Below the pieces are notes generated by a model. It saw only the letters and a list, made by a program, of their open reading frames with translations. It was not told the origin of the DNA and searched no databases. Made by a program: the position numbers and the translations under genes. Positions 8,163 to 15,708 of a stretch of 64,000 bases of DNA are shown piece by piece. Every line of letters starts with the position of its first letter. Within the stretch, counting starts at the first letter, position 1. The stretch is from Burkholderia sp. H160 (GTDB lineage: Bacteria; Pseudomonadota; Gammaproteobacteria; Burkholderiales; Burkholderiaceae), in contig ABYL01000015.1 in assembly GCA_000173575.1 (NCBI GenBank), positions 18,643 to 82,642 of the forward strand. Direction: 5' to 3'.

Positions 8163-9167
8163 TCAACCGGGATTCGTGACCTCTTTTGCCGTCTTCGCAC
8201 GCTCAACCCGAAGGATTGCCGGTAGCAACACACTATTCTTCGCGGCCGTCACTTCAGCGAGAATCGATATCGCGATTTCGGGAGGTGTGCGGCTGCCGAT
8301 ATAGATCCCGGCCGGACCGCGTAACCGTGCAAGCTGTGCGTCGTTCAGATCGAACTCTTTAAGCCGCTCTCGCCGCGCAGCATTATTCCGCCGCGAGCCA
8401 AGCGCGCCGACGTAAAACGCGGGTGTCTTCAGCGCTTCCATCAGCGCGAGATCATCGAGCTTTGGATCGTGCGTGAGCGTAACCATTGCACTGCGTTCGT
8501 CGAGTTTCATATCCAGGACCGTATCGTCGGGCATCGTGCGCACGAGCCTCGTGCCGGGCACATCCCATGTGTGCACGTACTCCTCGCGCGGGTCGCACAC
8601 CACCACCTGATAATCGAGTCCTGTCGCGACCTGGCACAAGTAGCGCGATAGCTGTCCCGCGCCAATGACGAGCATACGGTAGCGGGGCCCGTGAATCGTC
8701 GTCAGACGCGTCCCGTCGAAGTACACACCGTCAGTCGTGCCCGCTGGCCCAAGTGTGACTGCACCCGTTGCCATGTCCAGCGTGCGCGCCACCAGTTCGC
8801 CGCGACTGAGCGCTTCGTGCAGGGCCTGAATGCCGCTTTGCCGCGTAATCGGCTCGAGCACGAGTTGCATCGTGCCTCCGCAAGGCAACCCGAAACGACG
8901 CGCCTCCTCGGCGCTAATGCCATATTCGACCACTTCCGGCGTCCGTTGCGCGACGCCGTACCGACGCACCTGGTCGATGAGGTCATCTTCGATGCAGCCG
9001 CCCGAAATGGAGCCCACCACGTAACCGTCGTCGCGCAGCACAAGCATCGCCCCCTCCGGGCGCGGCGAGGAACCCCATGTCTTCACCACCGTCACGAGCA
9101 GCATGCGGTGGCCGAGATCGAGCCAGCGCATCGTAGCTTCCAGCACCTCGAAATCGACACTGTTCAT
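8163..9167 (-). CDS. XdhC/CoxI-family molybdenum cofactor insertion protein
   Basis: A 334-residue XdhC-type protein: an N-terminal XdhC_CoxI domain (TVVKTWGSSPRPEGAML near 27-43, then GSISGGCIEDDL near 51-62, with a conserved Cys) and a C-terminal NAD-binding-like domain with VIGAGQLSRYL and ALGSRRNNAARRERL. Such proteins deliver or sulfurate the molybdenum cofactor of xanthine-dehydrogenase-type enzymes. I chose the ATG preceded by GAAGGAA; a GTG 11 codons earlier gives a longer reading. It closes the operon containing the molybdenum hydroxylase at 15.7-19.5 kb and most likely serves that enzyme. Confidence 0.9.
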   Translation of the reverse strand: MNSVDFEVLEATMRWLDLGHRMLLVTVVKTWGSSPRPEGAMLVLRDDGYVVGSISGGCIEDDLIDQVRRYGVAQRTPEVVEYGISAEEARRFGLPCGGTMQLVLEPITRQSGIQALHEALSRGELVARTLDMATGAVTLGPAGTTDGVYFDGTRLTTIHGPRYRMLVIGAGQLSRYLCQVATGLDYQVVVCDPREEYVHTWDVPGTRLVRTMPDDTVLDMKLDERSAMVTLTHDPKLDDLALMEALKTPAFYVGALGSRRNNAARRERLKEFDLNDAQLARLRGPAGIYIGSRTPPEIAISILAEVTAAKNSVLLPAILRVERAKTAKEVTNPG

Positions 9168-9216
9168 GCTCACATTTTCCTTCGGTACGTGGTCAAGCAC
9201 CGTCTTGCACTTGCGA

Positions 9217-9600
9217 CTACTGACCGCCGAACGGCTTTTTGACCGTCAGCCTGTTGTTCACGGACGTCACGCCAGAAACGCCTTTCGCGATCTCCGTCGC
9301 CTCGCCGATTTGGGAGGCATCCACCACCGTCCCGTCGAGCGTCACCGCGTCACGCTTCACGACCACGCTGATGTTGCCGGCGTTGATCTCCTTGTGCCGC
9401 GCGATCGCCGCGTAGACCTTGCGGCGCAGCGCAAAATTGTCCTTCCACTTGCTCTTCGCGGTCATGCCGCCGGAAGCTTCGGTCGCGGTGCCTTTCGACA
9501 CGCTGCTCGCGTCGCTCTCGCTGGCCTGCGCCCAGACGTGAATGCAGGTTGATCCGATCAGTAACCCGACAGCGATCTTTAGTGCTCTGCTTGTTTTCAT
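9217..9600 (-). CDS. periplasmic BON-domain protein
   Basis: A 127-residue exported protein with a signal peptide ending near VWAQA, a Ser/Ala-rich linker, and one BON domain (about 56-120), with the pattern I-A-V-V-V-K-R-D-A-V-T-L-D-G-T-V and the ending VNNRLTV. BON domains are thought to bind phospholipid or envelope surfaces; OsmY is the best-known member. It lies 28 bp after the porin gene. Its role in the pathway is unclear; envelope maintenance is a guess. Confidence 0.85.
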   Translation of the reverse strand: MKTSRALKIAVGLLIGSTCIHVWAQASESDASSVSKGTATEASGGMTAKSKWKDNFALRRKVYAAIARHKEINAGNISVVVKRDAVTLDGTVVDASQIGEATEIAKGVSGVTSVNNRLTVKKPFGGQ

Positions 9601-9628
9601 TGAATGCTCCAGTTCGGCCGTGGTGGGA

Positions 9629-10774
9629 TCAGAAGGTGTGGCGGATGCCGATCATCGCCGCGGTGCTCGAGGTGCCCTCAGGAACCGGCGCGCCATAGGT
9701 GATCGTCTGGCTCATCTTGCCCCGGTTATTGACATGGCCAACCTGTACGTAGGCGAGGGTTGACTTGGACAAGCTGTATTCGGCACCCACCGCGTACAAA
9801 TCCGATTGATTGGATGAAACGTTGCGATCCTTCAGGTAATAGAAGCCCGAGGTGACCTTGAGAAAAGGAGTGAACTGGTAGCCGAGCCCCCCGGAAATCA
9901 TCTCGAAGTCGTCTTGACCACTGTTCGCCGGATTCTTGCCGATGCTGTACGACGTCGACACGGACAGGTCGTGGAACGTGTACATCGCGCCGAAATAGTA
10001 GAAGCGGTTGTTATCGAGCCCCGTGGATGGCGCCGTGATGACCGCGCCGGTGGGCGTCGTCGTGAACGGATTGGTGTCGTGGCCGTTATAGTAGACAGCC
10101 GAGAGGTTCAGACCGTAGTTCGAATACCGGAGCACTGCCGATTCGCGCGTGCCGCCCTGGAATTGGCCCGGGACGCCCCCCGGCGCATACTCGAGCGCAA
10201 GCGATACGCCGTAGAACTTCGGCGACTGATAGACAATCGCGTTGGAGTCGTACAACGCACCGAACGGCCCGTTCGTGCTGGTGCCCTGCCAGCCCGCAGC
10301 CTGGCCCAGGCCGAGCCACGCGGTGAAGATACTGCCAAAGTATCTAAAGTTTCGTACGTCGGTGTCCGCCATCGCATAGATCATTGGCGTGATCTGGCGG
10401 CCCGCGTCGATCGAGCCGAAAGGACCGGAGACGCCCAACGTCGCCTGCTGGTTGAAGATTGTGGCGGAGCCGGGCGTGTCGCCCAGCCCGAACTTCCCAT
10501 TGGTGCTGGTGAATGCCCCCTGGAGCCTGAAGTTGACCTTGTAGCCGCCCCCGATGTCTTCCGTGCCCTTGAGACCCCAGTAGCTCGGCAAGATGCCCGA
10601 GTCCTTGAGTTCGTAGACGTGGCCGAGATTCAATTTCGACTGGAAGTTCGGCGCATTCGTGCTTTGATACAGCAATCCGGTATCGATGGCGCCATACAGC
10701 GTCACCGACGATTGCGCGTGTGCCACGGCCGCCCACGCAACGAATGTAGCGGCGACGATCACCTTCAATTTCAT
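9629..10774 (-). CDS. Gram-negative general porin
   Basis: A 381-residue porin. The signal peptide MKLKVIVAATFVAWAAVAHA is followed by QSSVTLYGAIDTG, and the C-terminus is GIRHTF with the terminal Phe. The start ATG follows GGAGACAAA. An open frame continues upstream of it, but that part has no porin character and overlaps the MFS gene in another frame, so it is excluded. It sits between the MFS transporter and the BON gene and probably imports the substrate of the molybdenum-hydroxylase pathway. Confidence 0.92.
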   Translation of the reverse strand: MKLKVIVAATFVAWAAVAHAQSSVTLYGAIDTGLLYQSTNAPNFQSKLNLGHVYELKDSGILPSYWGLKGTEDIGGGYKVNFRLQGAFTSTNGKFGLGDTPGSATIFNQQATLGVSGPFGSIDAGRQITPMIYAMADTDVRNFRYFGSIFTAWLGLGQAAGWQGTSTNGPFGALYDSNAIVYQSPKFYGVSLALEYAPGGVPGQFQGGTRESAVLRYSNYGLNLSAVYYNGHDTNPFTTTPTGAVITAPSTGLDNNRFYYFGAMYTFHDLSVSTSYSIGKNPANSGQDDFEMISGGLGYQFTPFLKVTSGFYYLKDRNVSSNQSDLYAVGAEYSLSKSTLAYVQVGHVNNRGKMSQTITYGAPVPEGTSSTAAMIGIRHTF

Positions 10775-10839
10775 TTTGTCTCCGATGTCGTATTTATATG
10801 TCTGTTCAGAAGCCGGTTGCGGAGGTCCGCGTCGCCGTT

Positions 10840-12126
10840 TCAACCTGTTTCCGGTCCAAAGAAAATGGCGACCAGTCCCATTCCAAATACCGTAGCGATA
10901 GCGATTCCGACGGCCCGAAATCCCAAAGTTGCGGACGCAGACGACACGAACAACGGACCGAGTGCGGTGAATAGACGTGCCACATTCCATGTGAATCCTT
11001 GCCCCGTGGCGCGAACACGGAGCGGAAACAGTTCGGTCAGGTACAGCGCGAGGATTCCGAATCCTCCAATCGCGAAGAAGCCGAATCCAAACATGGCGAG
11101 ATGAAACGTCGCGAGAGTTTTCGTCAGACTGAAGAGTGCAATCCCGGCAACCCAGGCGCCTGCGCAAAACACCGCATAGACTGCCCGCCTGGAAATGCGC
11201 GGCACCAGACTGACCAAAACCAATGTCGACATAAAGCCGAGTGCCGCCCCAGCGTTCGTCGCCATGAAGGCAAAACCTGTCTGTCGCGTGAATTCCGCAT
11301 TGCTGGCGGACTGGAAGAAATCCCTCAGTAACGTGGGAAAGAGTATGGATGGCCCCCAGCTACCGATCATCAATGCCGCGGCAACGAGTGAGCCCACCAC
11401 TGTTCGACGACGTAACGGAGCGCCGAATATCTCCGATAGCGAACCGAGTTTTGGACCGCTGTGACGGATCGCCTCCGCATGCGACTGCTTCCAGCGCGCC
11501 GATTCCGGAGTAACGAGCCGCAGTCCAAGGCTCGCGACTGCCGGCACCGCGCCCACGCCAAGCACCCAGCGCCATCCAGCCCCGGACAGAAGGATCGCGA
11601 GCGCAGAGGCAACGATCAGTCCGACTACATTGGCAGCCTGCATCACCTGGACAGCCTTTGCCCGATGCTTTTCCGGCCAGGTCTCGACGACCAGCGCCGC
11701 TCCGGCGGCCCATTCCCCCCCGATTCCAAAACCCGCCAGCATCTGAAGCACAAGCAACTGATGCCAATCCCTCGCGAACGCGCTCGCTGCCGTGAATACC
11801 GAGTAGATCAGCATCGTGCCGAGCATCACGCGAGTTCGACCAAGCCGATCGGCCAGAACACCGAACAGAATGCCGCCGATGCCCCAGCAAAGCAGTTTCG
11901 CTGTGACGATCAGCCCCCCGATCTGCACGACATTACCTTGTGACGACCCCAGCAGGTCGCTAAGGGCCGGCACCATGACCATCGTGAACAGGTAGAGATC
12001 CATCGCATCGAACATCCACCCCACGAACGCCGAACCAAGCACGATCCAGGCTGCCCGGCCCACCACAGACGCACCGGCATCCCTCCCGCACTCTGACGAC
12101 TCCAACAGAGTCGAGTTAGTACTCAT
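10840..12126 (-). CDS. MFS metabolite:H+ symporter (aromatic acid-type)
   Basis: A 428-residue protein with about 12 membrane segments. GWMFDAMDLYLFTMVM in segment 1 carries the Asp-rich signature of aromatic acid:H+ symporters. GVLADRLGRTRVML is the MFS loop motif, and RMxxAFGIGGEW-like and ESARW segments resemble the sugar/aromatic-acid branch. It is followed by a porin, so the two may form an uptake route for a carboxylic acid used by this operon. Confidence 0.88.
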   Translation of the reverse strand: MSTNSTLLESSECGRDAGASVVGRAAWIVLGSAFVGWMFDAMDLYLFTMVMVPALSDLLGSSQGNVVQIGGLIVTAKLLCWGIGGILFGVLADRLGRTRVMLGTMLIYSVFTAASAFARDWHQLLVLQMLAGFGIGGEWAAGAALVVETWPEKHRAKAVQVMQAANVVGLIVASALAILLSGAGWRWVLGVGAVPAVASLGLRLVTPESARWKQSHAEAIRHSGPKLGSLSEIFGAPLRRRTVVGSLVAAALMIGSWGPSILFPTLLRDFFQSASNAEFTRQTGFAFMATNAGAALGFMSTLVLVSLVPRISRRAVYAVFCAGAWVAGIALFSLTKTLATFHLAMFGFGFFAIGGFGILALYLTELFPLRVRATGQGFTWNVARLFTALGPLFVSSASATLGFRAVGIAIATVFGMGLVAIFFGPETG

Positions 12127-12212
12127 CGGCTTGTCTCCTACTATGTACGACTAATTGATACTACGTCTTGATAACCTGACCAACTTGAAAGAACCAGCAA
12201 AAACGAAGAGGG

Positions 12213-12869
12213 CTATGAGGATTGCGGCCTGGCAAACCACTTCTTGCACTTCGCGACCATCGTTCTCCACAACAACGCGAGCAACGAAATCTCGTTCGTT
12301 GAACCTGCAGCGTTGCTGAAGCGGCATCTCCCCAGGGTGGATTGGCTGTCTCCGGCGGGCGCGGAAGCAGACACTTCTGCGTCAACCGGCCGTGCCTCTG
12401 TCATAACCGAACGATCCGTGAGCTCCTTCTGCAATCTGGCAGCGAATTGACGCACCATCTGTTCCGAAACGGCATTGATGATTCCAACCCCGCGTCCATA
12501 CTGAGCTACCTGACCGGCCATCTGTACGTCGGTGCGAACGTTGACCTCTGTGCCTGCTGCGTCGCCAAGCCGAGAAAGAGAGAACGTCGTGGCCGTAGTG
12601 GCCGATCCCCGGTTTTTGGTCTCTTGCCATGTGGCTGTGACAGTCGCTGTATACGTGTCTGCCGACGGTTCGCTCAACGTGACAGTGCCGGCGAATTCCA
12701 TCGCGATCGGACCCAGCTTGACGCGAATCAGTCCCTTGTACGAATCTTTGCCGAGCGTGTCTGTGAGCGTCGCACCTGGAAAGCAGGACACGACCAGCGG
12801 CACGTCGAGCAGTGCCTTCCAGGCGTTCTCGATAGTCGAGTCGACCGAAAAGCGATTTACGATTTCCAT
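12213..12869 (-). CDS. CoxG-like SRPBCC protein
   Basis: A 218-residue carbon monoxide dehydrogenase subunit G homologue: a SRPBCC fold over about 1-145 (start MEIVNRFSVDSTIENAWKAL, then CFPGATL), then a low-complexity linker and a hydrophobic/basic tail. In CO-oxidising bacteria CoxG helps tether the molybdenum enzyme to the membrane; the hydrophobic C-terminal stretch here could do the same. Its start overlaps the end of the crotonase-hydrolase gene by 13 bp, so it belongs to the same operon. CoxG homologues also occur with non-CO molybdenum hydroxylases, as here. Confidence 0.88.
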   Translation of the reverse strand: MEIVNRFSVDSTIENAWKALLDVPLVVSCFPGATLTDTLGKDSYKGLIRVKLGPIAMEFAGTVTLSEPSADTYTATVTATWQETKNRGSATTATTFSLSRLGDAAGTEVNVRTDVQMAGQVAQYGRGVGIINAVSEQMVRQFAARLQKELTDRSVMTEARPVDAEVSASAPAGDSQSTLGRCRFSNAAGSTNEISLLALLWRTMVAKCKKWFARPQSS

Positions 12870-14422
12870 AGAGCCTCATCCTCATCGGTGTATTTTTCAA
12901 ACAGGTTCACCAGGGCCTCAGCGTAGGCGTCGGGCGTATCGACGCATGCGAGGTGCGCGGCAGCGTGCAACGTTTGTTCCGTCGCGCCCTGGATTGCTTG
13001 TGTCAACTTCGCGGATATGGCTTTGGGTACGCTTCCGTCGAGTTCGGCGTTCAGCACAAGCGTCGGAACGTCGATATCGTGCAAAAGACCGGATACGTCA
13101 TCCGTGCAAACGGCGCGCGATATTTCCAGGTAGTCCCTTTGAGACATCGATGCGATCTGCTGAGCAAGTTTTTCTCGCTTTGCGTACGCGGTGTCCCGGT
13201 GCAGGGTGTGCTCCGCGTACATGCGAGCAAACAGATGCAGAGGTAGTTTCTTCAACATCCCTTCCGCTGCGGCCAGTCGCTTTTCAACTGCCGGTCCGGA
13301 AACGCCCGCGTAAGCGCTTGACAAGACCATGACAGCAACGCGTTGACCCAACTTCGCGGCAACACGTATCGCGGTGAGTCCTCCCATCGAGATGCCCACC
13401 AAGCCGAAGCGGCCGAGACCAACGGCGTCCGCCACGGCGACAACGTCGTTCGCGACATCGTCTGCATTCCACGCGCTGTGCTTCGTCGAGTCACCATGCC
13501 CCCTGGCGTCTATTGCGATGACTCTATGTTTCGCAGTCAATGTAGGCAGAACGTCTTCCCACAGCGCGCTCGACGTGCCGAGACTGTGCAGCAAAACGAC
13601 CGCGGGTCCTTTGCCGACGTCGATATAGGCAATCCGTTCTCCGGCAACGGTCAGAAACCGCTTGTCATGTGACGGCACGAACGGCGCCGGCGCCGCGAGG
13701 CGCGAGGCGATCGAATCCGCCAAAACATCGGCGGCCAGCGCGGCAAGCTTTGACGAATGCAGCTCGCCCGACTCGCGCAGGAACGTCTTGATGCCGCGTA
13801 ATGCCTGTGGAGCGCGGCTGTTCATGAAGGCGATGAAATCGTCCAACGCTTTGTCCAGTTCCCAGGGAGCGACAATTTCACCGATGAGCCCGAATTCCAG
13901 GGCGGTCGTCGCATCGATTGGACGCCCGGTAAGAACCAGACGCGAAATCGCCTTGACATGGACGCGTTTGAAGAGCGCCGACATCAGCAGCGCCGGAGCA
14001 AACTGCTTCTCCAGTTCATTGGCCTCGAACTGGCTCCGCGCGTCGGCGACTGCGTAGTCGCTCGCCGCGACGAGTGCGCAACCCAGACCCGAAGCGAGGC
14101 CCCTGACGAAGCACGCGACCGGTACCGCACTCGAACGGATTGCCTCGTAAAGGGCGAGAATGGGCGCCGCACTGTGTACCTTGATGGCCGGGCGTGGGTC
14201 TGCCGCTGGAGGAAGCGCCGGCGGTGGTGACGCAGCCCGCCCCGCACAGAAATTCTCGCCCACTCCGGACAAAACGATGGCCACGGTGCTTTCCGAAGGA
14301 TCGCCGATCGCCCGCGTCAGCGCTTGCATCATCGCGTCATCCACTTCGTTCCTGCCGTCGGCGCTGTTCAGCGCGATATGCAAAACATTGCCCTTCATCT
14401 TCAGCAGAAGATTTTCGTCCAT
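12857..14422 (-). CDS. fusion: enoyl-CoA hydratase/isomerase domain + alpha/beta hydrolase domain
   Basis: A single 521-residue frame joins two enzymes. Residues about 1-245 are a crotonase-fold domain, with GVGENFCAGRA near 53-63 and FVRGLASGLGCALVAASDY near 105-123 forming the CoA-thioester oxyanion hole. Residues about 250-515 are a 3-oxoadipate-enol-lactonase-like hydrolase with a complete triad: Ser345 in GISMGG, Asp462 in NAELDGSVP and His490 in AAHLA. The fusion suggests successive steps, such as hydration or ring opening of a CoA ester followed by hydrolysis. It follows the CaiB gene by 13 bp and overlaps coxG. No frameshift is needed to read it. Confidence 0.9.
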   Translation of the reverse strand: MDENLLLKMKGNVLHIALNSADGRNEVDDAMMQALTRAIGDPSESTVAIVLSGVGENFCAGRAASPPPALPPAADPRPAIKVHSAAPILALYEAIRSSAVPVACFVRGLASGLGCALVAASDYAVADARSQFEANELEKQFAPALLMSALFKRVHVKAISRLVLTGRPIDATTALEFGLIGEIVAPWELDKALDDFIAFMNSRAPQALRGIKTFLRESGELHSSKLAALAADVLADSIASRLAAPAPFVPSHDKRFLTVAGERIAYIDVGKGPAVVLLHSLGTSSALWEDVLPTLTAKHRVIAIDARGHGDSTKHSAWNADDVANDVVAVADAVGLGRFGLVGISMGGLTAIRVAAKLGQRVAVMVLSSAYAGVSGPAVEKRLAAAEGMLKKLPLHLFARMYAEHTLHRDTAYAKREKLAQQIASMSQRDYLEISRAVCTDDVSGLLHDIDVPTLVLNAELDGSVPKAISAKLTQAIQGATEQTLHAAAHLACVDTPDAYAEALVNLFEKYTDEDEALWKS

Positions 14423-14435
14423 TCCAACTCCCGAT

Positions 14436-15695
14436 TTATCGCGACTTCACGCCGGGTGACGGCATGCCTGGTACAAATTGCCGGACGACCCCCTGGTTCT
14501 GAAGCGTCCTCAGTTCGTCAGGATCGAGGCCTAGGTACTGGCCGAGTACGACGTTGGTGTGCTCGCCAAGATGAGGCGGGTAACCAGGATCGGCGTGCCC
14601 CGGGATATCGAACTTGATCGGATTGCCCGGCACGCGGACCTGAGATCCCGCTTGACTGCGAAGCTCGACGAGCATGTCTCGATGCGCAACCTGAGGGGCA
14701 TTCAGCGCTTTATCGAGCGTCTTGACCATGGCGGCTGGAATGGAAGCGGAATTCAGGCGCTCGAGCCAACTCTGCGCCGGTTCGGCACGGAAGCGCGCCT
14801 CCAGCATTTCCCATAGCGCCGCCTTGTTCGCGAGCCGTTGAGCGGGGTCCTTGAATCGCGGGTCGTTGACGAGCTGCGGCAAACCAACGGCCTTGCACAG
14901 GTCCATCCACATGCGTTCCGTGTTGGCGGTCACGACCAATGAGACGCCGTCGCCGCATTCGAACGCACGGTAGGTCGGTATCGAATCGTGGCCTCGTCCC
15001 TGCGGTTCCGGCACTTCGCCCGACATCAGGTAATAGGCGCCCTGATAGCAAAGCATTGCGACCTGCGCGTCGAGCATCGACACATCGACGAACCGCCCTT
15101 GCCCGGAAGTCTGGCGCTCGATCAGCGCGGCCAGAATGCCCATCACGCCATACATGCCGGCCGCCAGGTCCCCGATTGGAATGCCGGCGCGAACGGGCGC
15201 CCTGCCGGGCTCCCCGGTCAGGCTCATGCCGCCCGACATCGCCTGCACGATCATGTCGTAAGCGGGCAGATCCCTGTCCGGGCCGGTCTGTCCGAACCCG
15301 CTGATGCTGCAGTAGACGAGCCGCGGATTGCACGCGCGAAGCTCGGCCTCACCGAGTCCGAGCCGCGCCATCACACCCGGACGATTGTTTTCGACAAGCA
15401 CATCCGACTGTGCCGCCAACTCGCGAACGAGTTCGGCTCCCCTCTCCGTCTTGAGGTCGACGACGACGCTCTTCTTGTTGCGGTTGACTGCGAGATAGTA
15501 GGCGCTGTCTCCCTCGACGAAATAGGGGGGCACGCCGCGCGCGATCTCGCCTCCTGGCGGCTCGACTTTGATGATCTCGGCGCCGAGATCGCCGAGAATT
15601 TGCGTTCCAAAGGGGCCCGACAGGAACTGAGTGAGGTCCAAGACCCTCACGCCGCTCAGCGGACCAGTTTTTCTGGAGTCCATATCGTTATCCAT
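14436..15695 (-). CDS. CaiB/BaiF family III CoA-transferase
   Basis: A 419-residue class III CoA-transferase: VLDLTQFLSGPFGTQILGDLGAEIIKVEPP at the N-terminus (the nucleotide-type fold entry), NKKSVVVDLK, NNRPGVMARLGLG and SGFGQTGPD. The aspartate in PAYDMIVQAMSG is at the position of the catalytic Asp that forms the acyl anhydride. The enzyme would move CoA from a donor ester to the pathway acid, activating the substrate without ATP. The ATG is used; a TTG one codon earlier is possible. It sits 13 bp after the molybdenum enzyme gene. Confidence 0.92.
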   Translation of the reverse strand: MDNDMDSRKTGPLSGVRVLDLTQFLSGPFGTQILGDLGAEIIKVEPPGGEIARGVPPYFVEGDSAYYLAVNRNKKSVVVDLKTERGAELVRELAAQSDVLVENNRPGVMARLGLGEAELRACNPRLVYCSISGFGQTGPDRDLPAYDMIVQAMSGGMSLTGEPGRAPVRAGIPIGDLAAGMYGVMGILAALIERQTSGQGRFVDVSMLDAQVAMLCYQGAYYLMSGEVPEPQGRGHDSIPTYRAFECGDGVSLVVTANTERMWMDLCKAVGLPQLVNDPRFKDPAQRLANKAALWEMLEARFRAEPAQSWLERLNSASIPAAMVKTLDKALNAPQVAHRDMLVELRSQAGSQVRVPGNPIKFDIPGHADPGYPPHLGEHTNVVLGQYLGLDPDELRTLQNQGVVRQFVPGMPSPGVKSR

Positions 15696-15708
15696 CAAGC
15701 TCTACATT

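Noticed and set aside
9629-11167. A 512-codon reading of the porin gene
   Set aside because: The first 131 codons overlap the MFS gene in another frame; the signal peptide starts at the ATG at 10774.
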